Source of the DNA: Astrocystis sublimbata
Taxonomy: Eukaryota; Ascomycota; Sordariomycetes; Xylariales; Xylariaceae
Length of the DNA: 64,000 bases
Direction: 5' to 3'
NCBI GenBank assembly: GCA_022453515.1
Contig: JAJNNY010000017.1
Location: 124,001 to 188,000, forward strand
Under the pieces are notes generated by a model, which made no database searches, was not told the origin of the DNA, and was given only the letters and a program-made list of their open reading frames with translations. Both the position numbers and the translations under genes were made by a program. The number at the start of each line of letters is the position of its first letter. Position 1 is the first letter of the stretch. Positions 11,216-21,735 of the stretch are shown one piece after another.

Positions 11216-12607
11216 ATGGCGGAAGGAGCGGACGAAAGACCCTTGTCGTCGTAGGTGACGTCGAGATCTTATGCCTTTCTAGCTTCTTTGCTGACTATGA
11301 CTCAGGTGCTTTGAAAGTCCGAGTACGATAGTGCGCTTCGGCAATGGACCAGAGCTCAATGTACCAACTTTCCTGTTTTTCAGGTATCCGAAGTTGAGGC
11401 AGGGGACAGACGAAGCTACTCACAACGTTTGCCTGGACGATATCACTTCAGCTGTCGGGCACGTCATCTTCTTTTTCCTGTTGACAGGATCATATCAATG
11501 CCTGAGACCGAAAGGAAACACCAAAGATGATAGGCTTATAGATGAGCGTATGCACTCCCTGGAGTTATTTATCCCCCCTTCTGGCAAGCCTCGGGGGCAG
11601 AAATCACCCCAACAGGTATCTTTGTTCCCGAGACACCTATAAATCCCCATTTCATCGGCAATTTCTTTTACTGCAAAAGGCAATTACTGACTCCAGCGGT
11701 TGCAGTGGATACTGGTGTCGGTGTGCATAACGCCTCTCGCACATATGAGCTGGTGGCTTTGCAAGGGGCAGCAAAGGACGAAGTCCAGCGATTGGCACAA
11801 CAACTGCCTTTCCCCCTAGTCCTCAATCACTTGCGGAACTTGCAGCTGGACTCCGGCGCAAGCGAGTTGTGGCTCGATGAATATGTGCAGTCGGGTCTGA
11901 GGAGTGTTCTCCAGAACCCAACGGCGTTTGTGGACTACACAAATCCTCAGGTTGAGCAGGATGCGATCTCATTCAGCAACATCATCCTGAAGAATCTAGC
12001 CAGTGTACTCGCCAGCAACTCAGACTCACATCACAAAAACTCCGCAGAGGCTTCCACATTGTCGTCTGACCCCGCCGCGGTCGATGGACAGCCAGCATCT
12101 GAGCTTCAGTCAATCCCTGAGGCAGCACCTTTGCCAGAGCCAGCAGAGCCCCTGCCAGAAGCACAGGAGCAAACAGAGACAGCCGAGCCAACAGAGCAAG
12201 CCCAGCCAACAGAGCCGGCATCTTCTGAGCAAGACAAGGAGGTGCATCTACAACCAACGCTTGTTCAGGCGCCCGTAGCTGTTAAACCGCCTAAGATGGC
12301 CTCTGAAGCACCAAGTCGCACACCCAGTCGCAACAGCTGGGCTGGATTCATCACTGGGTTGAACTCGAAAGCGGCCTGGCCAGAGGACTCCCGAGAGCCG
12401 ACTCCTCCGGTCTCCGACGTTGAATCCCAGTCGCGCGCCGAGGAACAGCAGCCGGGAACGACCTGCGAAGAGCACGTCAGTGACCCCCCACCAACCGCGA
12501 TGAAGAAGAAGAAGAAGGTGAAGAGAGGGCTGTCTTTTTTTCGATCTGCTGCAGAGCCCGTGACGCCCGAGCCAACAGTTAACAGATTTGGACCCCCTTA
12601 TTCCTGA
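11216..12607 (+). CDS. Fungal BTB-like domain protein with disordered tail
   Basis: I rebuilt this gene from three exons: 11216-11250, 11306-11547 and 11706-12607, giving 392 aa. Intron 1 is 55 nt (GTAGGT...CTGAC...TCAG) and intron 2 is 158 nt (GTATGC...TTGCAG). The joined N-terminal part (STIVRFGNGPELNVP, then RYPKL, LDDITSAVGHV, LLTGSYQCLRP, RLIDE) and the next exon (NASRTYELVALQGAAKDEV, WLDEYVQSGLRSV) resemble a Pezizomycotina BTB-like family with the pattern 'VGH..LTG.YQ.L.P...RL.DE...YEL..L...A'. Residues from about 195 on are low-complexity (Pro/Glu/Gln), ending in KKKKKVKRG. It is probably a protein-interaction or ubiquitin-ligase adaptor, but that is inference. Exon 1 is short and the least certain part. 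Confidence 0.7.
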
Positions 12608-13859
12608 CTGAACCCGTCCTCGAGCTTGTGGTCAATGCGTTGAGCCCTGTGGTATGGGCGTTGTTGGTCACACTATAGAAAGGGGAGGAGGTACAATTGT
12701 CTCGCTGGATGACGTGAGTGCTCTTTGCTTCGCAGACTGAGATTGAATAGGCATTGCCCCTCCGAAACAGTCGCGCGGTGTCGTTGGATGATCGAGAACA
12801 GATGGAAATTCGTTTGGTGGTGAACTTTGTTCACCTGCAAAAGATGCTGCACATAGAATGTTGATTGGTCGTCGTCTTGTGGAGGAAATTCGCACGCACT
12901 CTCTTATATTGGTGTTCTATTTTGATCATAAATTCAGCCTGTAACGAATCGGAGGAGTTGGCAGCTCAGCTCTCGCTTGGCGGACTCGAAGATCTTAGGT
13001 GAATACCTGGGTAAATATGTCTTTGCCTACATGAGATCAGTGTCTTTCAGTCAGGAACCAACCAACACATCCCAATAAAAGCTGCTGCTCCCAGGGCATA
13101 GCAATCCACTTCAAGAGTAACAGTATTAGCTACTGATTTACAACCCCCCCCAACCCCGTGTTAGTTTCGAGTCCTAGCCCTACGTTGCCATTTGCAAGTA
13201 ATCGATACCATTTAAAATAATCTCTTTGGTCGTAAGGACACTCGCTGAATGTCACTATTGTCGTTGTCGTGATCCAGTCGCAGCGAGGCGACTGTTGAAG
13301 ATATCCATTGAACGGAGAGTTGCGCCCTGCCCGATTAACCCAGTCACGTTATTGAGCAGTTTCGGATTCCAATGACATCGAGTTTCTTTGCTTATGCGTA
13401 GATTGCTTACGGCAACTAGAGGCGGCAAACACGCTTTAGGAAGGTCAATACACTATCCGCGTCGGTACTCGTTCCGTTGCAGGTGTCACTCCGGAGGTTC
13501 GCGGCTATTTGGGAGGTCACCTTGGAGATTGACACTAGGCTGGTTATAGCGACCGTCCCTTCCATTATTCGCCCCAGACGTCGATATTGCTTAGATTTCG
13601 TCTCAATGCTCCGCGATGAGCAGGTGGCAATCATACATCCCGTATATCGAAGCCGCGGTCATGGCTATATTGCAACCCCTCTATGACGGCTTGGTCGATC
13701 GGCTCCACGGCTCACTGAACAGACAGTTGGGCGTTGAGGAGCCTATATAATGAGGGTGTACCAGTCTTCGAAATGCGAAACAAGACCTCGTCCCACCGAC
13801 ATCGCCAACTCTGCCCAACTGCTGTAGCATCCGCGAAATCGACATTTCGGTCCGTCAAC
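12608..13859. other. Intergenic upstream of CE1 esterase
   Basis: No gene is supported here. Small ORFs at 12668-12895 (-) and 13416-13686 (both strands) lack domains. The esterase promoter occupies the right end, with a TATA-like element at 13744-13750. Confidence 0.55.
13744..13750 (+). promoter_or_regulatory. TATA-like element of CE1 esterase gene
   Basis: TATATAA lies about 110 bp before the esterase ATG, a usual TATA distance for an inducible fungal secreted-enzyme gene. It is called on sequence and position alone. Confidence 0.4.
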
Positions 13860-14941
13860 ATGAAGTTCGGTTCGACTATGGTCGGCCTGCTGGCTACGGC
13901 CGGTTCGGCATTGGGAGCGTCTCTCCAGCCAGTGACCAACTTCGGAGACAACCCGTCGTCGCTTCAGTTTTACATCTATGTGCCTGACCAGGTCGCCGAG
14001 AACCCGGCCATCATCGTGGCTGTACGTGTGCCATTTGCCATTGTCGTTTTTCTTCTGGCGCTGTTTGCGAACTGTCGCAAAGTGTGTTGTTTGAGCGTAC
14101 TGCTGACGTGCACGTCTTCATTTAGCTTCACCCATGTGGTGGCTCCGCCACTCAATGGTACGGAGGCACTCGGCTGCCCGCAAGCGCGAACACAAAGGGG
14201 TTTATCATCATCTACCCCGGAACCACCAAATACAGCAACTGCTGGGACGTCAACAACGCGGAGTCGCTCACGCATGGAGGAAAGGGTGACGCCGCCGGTA
14301 TCATCAGCATGGTGAACTACACGCTCGAAAAGTACAACGGAGACAAGTCCAAGGTGTTTGTGATGGGCGCGTCATCTGGTGCCATGATGACGAACGTCAG
14401 TAAGTAAACCCCGGTGCGATGTGACACACATGCCGTTCGCTTGCTCTCGCACATAGTTGTCCTACGGGTAACTGACTCAAGGGTTGCAGTGGTGGGTGCC
14501 TACCCCGAGGTTTTCGAGGCTGGTGCCGCATACTCTGGCGTTGCTTTCGCATGCTTCGCCGGATCGCTGGCGCCGCCGACGCCGTTTGGCGCCAACCAGA
14601 GTTGTGCTCAGGGTCTTACGCACACTCCGGATGACTGGGCCAAGTTTGTGCTCAATGCCTACCCCGGATACGAGGGCAAGCGTCCCCGCATGCAGGTGAT
14701 CCACGGGTTGGCCGACGGCCTCGTCAGACCTCAATGCGGATATGAGCAGCTCAAGCAATGGGGGGCGGTGCTGGGACTCGAGAACACCAAGAACAACACC
14801 GGCGCTTCCGTCCCCGAGGGTTCCCAGTACACCGAGATCGTCTACGGCGACGGAACCCAGCTGGTGGGTTACATGGGCCAGGGCGTCGGGCACTTCGCAC
14901 CCCCGAACGAGGCTGTCATGTTGAAGTTCTTCGGGCTATAA
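13860..14941 (+). CDS. Secreted CE1-type esterase (acetylxylan/feruloyl esterase, PHB-depolymerase family)
   Basis: This enzyme should hydrolyse ester side groups on plant cell-wall xylan outside the cell. Exons are 13860-14021, 14126-14399 and 14490-14941 (introns 104 and 90 nt), giving 295 aa. Residues 1-19 are a signal peptide (MKFGSTMVGLLATAGSALG). The oxyanion-side motif LHPCGGSATQW is restored by the first splice. The nucleophile elbow GASSG sits at 135-139 with Ser137 as likely nucleophile, and GVGHFAPP near the C-terminus supplies the likely His. There is no carbohydrate-binding module. Whether acetyl or feruloyl esters are preferred cannot be told from sequence alone. Confidence 0.92.
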
Positions 14942-15735
14942 GAAAAGCTCGCCCGGTTTACTGGTAGTGGTAGGTGTAACTGTATATATGGGTATACTTC
15001 GTCAATGTTGGTCTCGGGGCTTTGGGCGTTTCCCATATGCAAATTCATCAACCAGATTAGTATTATCAAAAAGCCCGAGCCATAACGCAAATGTACTCTT
15101 TGTTGGATGTGACGATAATGGTATGGACGAGAGTAAAAGTCAAGATTCTAGTAAGTGCGGCGTCTGTTGCGCCGCGCCGCGCCGCGCGTGCCACGGTAGA
15201 AAGGCTAAAAATAAAATTATAAGCTACCTCTTACCCCATAAAGTATAAAGTCCGACAATCCAAGTGCTCCTAGCCTCTCGCCTCAGTGCCTACATAGGTG
15301 CTTTCTACCTACATAGGTATGTACCTAGGTAGGCACCAACATCCATGTAATGATGGGCATGTATGATTGGCCAGGACACCAATCAGCAGCTGCAGCATTC
15401 AAGTAAATACCCCACCTACCTAGTACTGTGCAAGTGGCCCCCAACCCAACCCATCAATGTCTTGGACTCCCACTTACGCAGATCGGGTTACGAAGTCACA
15501 AGATCCCTTTACAAGTACGGGCATGGGGCTTCTAAACAACTGTAGCAGAAAGCTAGCACTCTCCAGGCTCGTTCCGATGTTAATGTGATTTGGTTTCTCC
15601 GGTTTCTTTTATTTCTTTATACTGAACCAGCTCAATGGTCGACTCGTCCACGTCCGGCCCTGCTTATTCCTTCATACCGCCACGGCCTCTCTTGGCCACT
15701 GCTATTGTCGAGCCTGGGCTGCAATAGCACCGCTC
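14942..15735. other. Intergenic with CCTAGG-type motif cluster
   Basis: This is the 3' flank of the esterase gene and the promoter of the Vps62-family gene. A GCGCC-rich run lies at 15160-15187, and a dense cluster of TACATAGGT/TACCTAGGT motifs lies at about 15287-15336. No ORF is supported. Confidence 0.55.
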
Positions 15736-17265
15736 ATGTACCTCTTTCGTCGCATCGCCATCGCAATCGGCGCGTTCTTCTTGCTCGTCGTCGTAATCAC
15801 AAACCTGCCGCGTTTCTTCAACCCAATCCCACCCAGCAAGGAAAAGGTTGAAGCCGACCAGCGATGGGTGAACACAAGCCCGCACTGGTTGGATCGACAA
15901 GCGTGCCGATGGGTTGGCCTGTGCGGTTTGATGCATCTCAAAGCAGACCCGCCGGTCAGGCTTGATACTGCGCGCCAAAGTCAATGCGCGGCCGGCACAA
16001 GGAATTCCTCAGCTTCCCATGCCATTCGCGCAGACACTGGATACCAGAGGGATCTCAAAAGACGGGAACTGTTTGGGATACCGGAGTACGTCCTCCGACA
16101 CGCACCCTTCGTCCACCTGTACTCAGAAGAACACTTTTGGCCTTCTGATATAGACGATCATGCTCGGCACGTAGTGGCATACGTTGACGATGCGCCGCTA
16201 GATCAGACACAGCCGGTGTCATTGTCTACTATGAACCAGTTAGATGCCCCTGGCAGGCATGTGACCCTCAAAAGCAAAGTCAACGTTGAGTGTCGCCCAG
16301 GTTGGTTACATAGTACGGCAAATCTACCTGTGTCATTTGAGGACGAACCCGATGATTACGATGTTGATATCGGGACCCCGGAAAGAATGCGGCTGGAGGA
16401 GTACACGTCGTGGTTCGATGTGGACAAAGAGCATCCCTTACATCGCATCTCGGACCCGAGGAAGGTGCCAGATGGTAACCAGCATGTCCGGCTACCATCT
16501 AGACGATCATACACCGCTCTCTCGAGGGAGCAACGTCGGATCGCGGCTCGCAATGAGAGGAATAAACCCAACCAAAAAGGGTATTCTAAAGCTCCGGCGA
16601 CGCTCATTCTGGTAGATAAAGGATCCGGCGTGGTCGATGCGTTCTGGTTCTTCTTTTACGCCTACAACCTTGGGCAGACCGTCCTCGGTACGCGATATGG
16701 AAACCACGTCGGTGACTGGGAGCATGCAATGGTCAGGTTCGAGTCGGGCGAGCCGCGTGCCATGTACTTCAGCGAGCATGAGGGTGGTCAAGCGTACGCC
16801 TGGAGAGCTGTCGAGAAGCGCGAAAATGCAACGCAAGCAGAGCGCCCGGTCATCTATAGCGCCGTCGGTAGCCACGCCATGTACGCGATGCCCGGCAAGC
16901 ATCCTTACGTACTTCCCTTCGAGATACTCAAGGACCTCACAGATCGTGGTCCGCTTTGGGACCCATCACTGAACTTTAGGAGCTACTGGTACGACTACTC
17001 AGCCCCTGAAGGTGAAGGGCTGGAGCCTACTCAGGAGAATCCCGAGGCTCCCACGGGATGGTTCCACTTCAGGGGTAGATGGGGGGATAAGTTATATGGC
17101 CTTGATGATGAACGGCAGTGGAGGCTGTTCGGCCAGTACCACTATGTGACAGGTCCACAAGGACCGAAGTTTAAGAATCTAGGGAGGCGGAAGGTATGCC
17201 AAAGTTCGAAATGCCGCATCATACATTCCATCGCTGAAGGGCAAAAGGGCAGTTGGATCTCATGA
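15736..17265 (+). CDS. Vps62-family protein with N-terminal membrane anchor
   Basis: It belongs to the Vps62/Tda6 family; yeast VPS62 is linked to vacuolar protein sorting but its biochemistry is unknown. The 509-aa frame has no interrupting stop. Residues 5-24 form one hydrophobic segment (RIAIAIGAFFLLVVVITNL), probably a signal anchor. The conserved family core is near 298-430: VDAFWFFFYAYNLGQ, GNHVGDWEHAMVRF, EHEGGQAYAW, YSAVGSHAMYA and FRSYWYD. Residues about 75-115 fit the family poorly (QSQCAAGTRNSSASHA), so a small unrecognised intron near 15960-16060 is possible. Family confident, function open. Confidence 0.88.
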   Translation: MYLFRRIAIAIGAFFLLVVVITNLPRFFNPIPPSKEKVEADQRWVNTSPHWLDRQACRWVGLCGLMHLKADPPVRLDTARQSQCAAGTRNSSASHAIRADTGYQRDLKRRELFGIPEYVLRHAPFVHLYSEEHFWPSDIDDHARHVVAYVDDAPLDQTQPVSLSTMNQLDAPGRHVTLKSKVNVECRPGWLHSTANLPVSFEDEPDDYDVDIGTPERMRLEEYTSWFDVDKEHPLHRISDPRKVPDGNQHVRLPSRRSYTALSREQRRIAARNERNKPNQKGYSKAPATLILVDKGSGVVDAFWFFFYAYNLGQTVLGTRYGNHVGDWEHAMVRFESGEPRAMYFSEHEGGQAYAWRAVEKRENATQAERPVIYSAVGSHAMYAMPGKHPYVLPFEILKDLTDRGPLWDPSLNFRSYWYDYSAPEGEGLEPTQENPEAPTGWFHFRGRWGDKLYGLDDERQWRLFGQYHYVTGPQGPKFKNLGRRKVCQSSKCRIIHSIAEGQKGSWIS

Positions 17266-19006
17266 ACATCTTGGTTTACAGGTACAGGCGTACGAGAGCA
17301 TATGAGGCGAGATACCCAATAAAACGTAGATTTTCTTTGAGCCTGTCGCATCTTTCCGTGATGCGGTTTTACTTATAGCTAAAGAGGCGCAGCACCGACA
17401 TCTAGGCCATCATGAAAAGCGACTACGAACCTTGAGGTTGTCGACTTGCTACAGTACATAGCCCCTTGGGAGACCAATAGTCGGCAGTATAACATGGCTG
17501 GTTTACGTTTATTAAGCACAGAACCTAACACCAGCGTTCTTGAGGAAGAGTCCACAGCTGTTGCAGCTGGGCCAGTCTAAGTTGGTGCCTGGAAGTCCGT
17601 GCCTGGTTGTCAGTGGCCCGAGGAACATGAAACACATCTTCTCTGGTGTGCCGTACTGAGACCATGCGATAGTCAGCCGGTGTCCAGACAATTCGATTGG
17701 CACGGCGGCCACGGCCGTTCATGCCCCGTAAGACCAGACAATATTATCAAATCGGAGAGGGGTGATCAGTCGGCAGTGGGGTCATCTCAAGACCCAAAAA
17801 TTGCAGGTGCTGATGATTGGGCATCAACAATGGTGGTGACAGGGACCAGAAAAGGACCGTCATCATGGATCATGGTGCGCCGGTGATCATAGCAACGACC
17901 AGTCTAGGTCCTGCGAGTGCTGTCTGGGTGAGCTGGACCTGAGTCATTCAAGTTGAACCCTGGCAGAAGATAAAGCTGGAAAGCTACCTAATAGTATTCA
18001 TTTCAAGTCGCTCATGCATGTTGAATGCCCTGCCAACCGCATGAATCACCTTGGCCAATGCCTTTGCGAGGGTGATAAGGGGTTTAATATGCATTAATCT
18101 ACACGCTGTACTAGTATGTAGGATGCATCGGATTAGTTCCATGGTAGGTCATTTATATTGTCAAGTAGGTACCTAGGTATATGTAGGTAGTTTTATAGGG
18201 TCTTTGTATTTTGTAAGATTTCGCGTGGTTGGCGAATCTGGATACCTTATTGACTGAGAATCTGGGTTTGAGGTCACTCGGCTGTAAACCGCCCAGCCCA
18301 TGCCTGGCCTGGCTTTTGGTCGACAGCACTGATTGGCCCGCCTGATCTGGACCTACATGAAAGGCCCAGGTAGGTTAGTTTCCATAAACATCCAGCAAGC
18401 CAAGGTCTCTGTTGGGTGCTTACCAAGATAAGTTAGTAGGTAGCGCCCGAACTGACGACACTAGACCCATACCGAGCAAGAGAGGAGGGGCACGGGGGCT
18501 TCCATCCCACCTAACCCCAAGACTGCCCAAGACTGCCAGCGACGGCTGCCGGATGGGATTCCAGCAAAGCCATCCAATACCACCAGTGACCACCATACCT
18601 TCCTTACCTTATCCCTTAAAACAATCAACCCCCAAGCCGGCTGCCAAATCGTGGATTTTAGTTTCCACTTACCCAGTGGCAATTTAGCTACAGGCGTGCA
18701 CAGTAGACAGCACCGCACCGCACCGCAACGCAACCACACCACGCCATCACCACTTGCACTGGGTACCGACCGCACTTGATCACACATCCTCCACTACTAC
18801 CACCGCTACTACCACCACCTCCTCCAGTCCACCACCTCTCTTCTGCTGCTTATCCAACATAAAGTGAATAAACACATCCCTTCGCCTTCTGCGAACCAGC
18901 AAAATTCAACCACAAGAAAGTGCCGACACGGGTAGACCTGCAAGCCGATTCAGGTACTTGCATCATCGTACACACAGGCTAGATCCTCGAGATCCCCTGC
19001 ATCACC
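17266..19006. other. Intergenic and long leader of the endosulfine gene
   Basis: Small ORFs at 17512-17722 (-) and 18412-18687 (+) have no domain support. CCTAGG-type motifs occur near 18165-18190. From about 18700 the DNA becomes a C/A/T-rich leader (repeats such as CTACTACCACC at 18790-18835), a common 5' UTR composition in filamentous fungi. Confidence 0.55.
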
Positions 19007-19621
19007 ATGAATCCTCACCAGAAGAACAAGATCGATGTCTCAGTGAGTGCCCCAGGCCCAAGCCGCTCAAGCGACAGGCAATCTTGAACCGAGCAAGAAT
19101 ACCCCCGACCGGAGTTACGTTGCTCGAGAACCAAGAATGAAAGCTGATGTCCTTGCCCCCTGCCACAGTCCCTCACGCCCGATGAGCAGCGCCTGTTCCG
19201 ACTATACGGCAAGCTGCCTTCCAAGTCAGACCACTTCGCCAAGCACCTGAAGGAGCGCAAATACTTTGACAGCGGCGACTACGCCATGTCCAAAGCCGGC
19301 AAGGGCGACAAGCTGGATACGGGCAGCGTCGGCTCCCAGCACCCCGTGCCCGAGGACATCCCGCACCTCTCGAGCCCCAGCCAGACGGGCAGCTTGAATG
19401 GCGGGCCTGCGCACCAGCACCACCCCAGCGTCAGCGGCGGCGTGAGCGGACATCAGATACCCGGCGCCCCAGGAGCCACCGCAGGCCTCTCCGGCAGTCC
19501 AGTGAAGGAGAGCAGTTTGTTCAAGACAGATAGCGCAAGCGAAGAGGCTGGCGCCGAGAACCAGGACGAGAGTGCTGTTGTTGATGGCGCCGAGGCTCAG
19601 GGTATTCCCATCCGAAGATAG
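19007..19621 (+). CDS. IGO1: Endosulfine-family PP2A regulator (Igo1 type)
   Basis: Phosphorylated endosulfines inhibit PP2A-B55; in yeast the Greatwall kinase Rim15 phosphorylates Igo1 to protect mRNAs on entry to quiescence. Exons are 19007-19042 (12 codons) and 19169-19621, with a 126-nt intron (GTGAGT...CACAG), giving 162 aa. The core LTPDEQRLFRLYGKLPSK and the kinase/PP2A-binding motif KYFDSGDYAM are intact, with the phospho-acceptor at Ser47. The remaining residues (about 60-162) are disordered and rich in Gly/Ser/His, longer than in yeast. The start is fixed by MNPHQKNKIDVS, which splices in frame into the core. Confident. Confidence 0.92.
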
Positions 19622-20634
19622 GCATGTGCTCGCTCACCTGTGTGTAGTCGAACATTTGTTGTTCTCGGGTCACTTGTGGGACAAGTATGACATATCCCGG
19701 CTCGTGCGAAGAAAAACCGGCAAAGCGAGCCACTAGCTCGATGCGCCTGCTTAGAAACAGTGCTTCAAGCTGAACAGATGTTGCGGGTTCATGTGAAGTT
19801 CTGGCGGCGTACAATAAGACGCAAGCACAAAGCCTACTCAAACCCCCCCTTCTTGGCGGTTTCCGATCAGGACACGCTTTTGCGGACATCAAATACTGAC
19901 CTAAGGATATGCGAGAAAAGCCTCGATATCTGAGAGCTGTAAGGGTGTTATGGAATGGTGTTCCCCGGTTTCCCACGACTTATGAAGTTGCTTGTTACAG
20001 AGCTGTTTGGCGGGGGTCTTTTCTTTTCTCTCATGGCGGGATTTAATGGCGTTAAGGTTGGCTCAATGGTTGTTTGATGATCTGTCAGAAGGCGAAGTCC
20101 TTGAAGTCAGGATGGGTGGTTGCGCCATGGATGTGGTACTGTAACTTTGCATTTTCTTATATGATGTTGCAAGTGGGATTGATTCAGTTGACGATCATTG
20201 TGGCCACTCTCTACCGAATACAATATCCAGCGCGTGGACGAGTACTTGTGTTGGCCTTATGGACTGCTGCTTACGTTCACCAACACGTACACTCTGTTGC
20301 GTAATTGTGGGCTGAGAAACGTTGGTGAATACAGACCAACGAATTATCTGAAGCCGTGCTGCCATGCCAGGTGAAATATCGCCCATTTTGTGGAAACAAC
20401 CAAAGCCCCGCAGATATCTTGCAGGGGAATCTCTCGATCTCACTCCTATTCGTAATCAGTTTCATATTGTCTATCTGGAATACCCGCCCAGAATATGCAG
20501 TCATTTTGGTCATATGCGAACCCTCGCAGCCATTTTCCCTTCGTAAGCCTTCGTTTCGTGATATCTTTACCGTCCCCCACACCCATGCTCCCTCGTCGTC
20601 CCTTTTCCTATGCAGTTTTGAGGATGTACATGTT
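19622..20634. other. Intergenic, convergent 3' flanks
   Basis: This lies between the endosulfine (+) and MYG1 (-) genes. The ORF at 19521-19976 (-) runs antisense to the endosulfine 3' end and lacks a domain. Long open frames from 20356 onward are shadows of MYG1. No RNA gene is seen. Confidence 0.55.
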
Positions 20635-21735
20635 CTAAAACGTGCAGGCCTTGTCAGCCATGGCCTTGGCACCGTCGAACGTCTTGTTCCCGCCAATGAA
20701 ACCCGACGCGTGCACGAAAACACCTCCCGGAACCCCAGTGATACCGTCGAGAGCCTCGTCCCGCGCCGCCCTCCAAGGCTCGGGCAGCGCCTTACGGCTC
20801 TGGAAGGAGTCCTTGGTGAGGGGCACAGCCTGTATCCTCCACTTGGCGTCCGGCGTCGGCTTCTCGGCATACAGGACGTAGAGCACCTTGTTCTTCTCAT
20901 CGATGTTCTGCTCCTCCTCGAGCGTGTACAGGTGGTCCTTCCACGGCACGGCAGGGCCTTCGAGCACCATGATGCGGCCTTCGGAGTCGTACTGGGTGCG
21001 CTTCGCGTAGGCGGCCTGCACTATGGAGCGGGCGGGCAGCCAGGCGGAGGTGTAGTAGGCGAGGTCGAGGTCGAACTCGTCGCCGATGCGGGTGCTCGCC
21101 TTCTCGAAGCGCGCGTCCTCGGCGGCCTGCGCCTCGGCGGGGTCGGCCGGGGTCGGCTCGTTCCAGTTCGCGTTCAGGCGGCCGACGACGGCGCCGAGAT
21201 TGAAGGCGCCGCTGCTGAAGCGCTTCTCTATGCCCGCGGCCTCGAGGGCGGCGGTGTCGTAGGCGGAGATGCCGTTGTCGTGTGCGTCGAGGGGCTCGAT
21301 GAAGGACTCGTAGAGCTTGCGCCACACGACGCCGACGTCGTCGCTGCTCTCGTCCTGGCCCAGGCGGCGCGCGATGAGGGCCTTGCCGAAGTGCAGGTAG
21401 ACGAGCCCGGCGCTGGACAGCTTGGTGGGCCGGCCCGGGAAGGTGGTGGTGAAGGTGCGCTGGTGGTGGTCGTAGCGGTTCTGGGCGGCGTCGTACTCGC
21501 CGCCGACGTCGACGACGGTGTGGCAGGTGGCGAGGAGGGCCGGGTCGCGCGTGCGCACGAGCGAGGCGGAGGTGTAGGCGGGCAGCTGGCGCAGCATGTG
21601 TACGGCGAGGGCCTCGTCGGCGTGGAAGTGGCCGTTGTGGGTGCCGATGGTGACGCCGCCGCCGTCGGCCGACGTCTTCAGGCGCTTCGCTGCGTTTTCG
21701 GCCATGCTTCGGAGGGCGAGGAGGCCGCGAAACAT
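20635..21735 (-). CDS. MYG1: MYG1 family DHH-type exonuclease
   Basis: MYG1 proteins are 3'-5' RNA exonucleases found in nucleus and mitochondria, linking nuclear and mitochondrial RNA processing. The intronless 366-aa frame has the family's N-terminal metal motif GTHNGHFHADEALAVHML and the DHH motif in VVDVGGEYDAAQNRYDHHQR, and ends with GVFVHASGFIGGNKTFDGA, also conserved. Two start codons are plausible: MFRGLLALRS would give a short basic, amphipathic mitochondrial leader, whereas the second Met (MAENAAKRLK) begins with a basic stretch. Alternative initiation could explain dual targeting. The gene is markedly GC-rich at third positions, which produces long antisense open frames. Confident. 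Confidence 0.93.
   Translation of the reverse strand: MFRGLLALRSMAENAAKRLKTSADGGGVTIGTHNGHFHADEALAVHMLRQLPAYTSASLVRTRDPALLATCHTVVDVGGEYDAAQNRYDHHQRTFTTTFPGRPTKLSSAGLVYLHFGKALIARRLGQDESSDDVGVVWRKLYESFIEPLDAHDNGISAYDTAALEAAGIEKRFSSGAFNLGAVVGRLNANWNEPTPADPAEAQAAEDARFEKASTRIGDEFDLDLAYYTSAWLPARSIVQAAYAKRTQYDSEGRIMVLEGPAVPWKDHLYTLEEEQNIDEKNKVLYVLYAEKPTPDAKWRIQAVPLTKDSFQSRKALPEPWRAARDEALDGITGVPGGVFVHASGFIGGNKTFDGAKAMADKACTF

Noticed and set aside
15160..15187. A GCGCCGCGCC run considered as a terminator or regulatory hairpin
   Set aside because: Simple low-complexity run with no following T tract; terminator hairpins do not apply to polymerase II genes.
17512..17722. A 66-codon minus-strand ORF with a Cys-rich end (SCNSCGLF)
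   Set aside because: Too short, with no matching splice partner or recognised motif; treated as chance.
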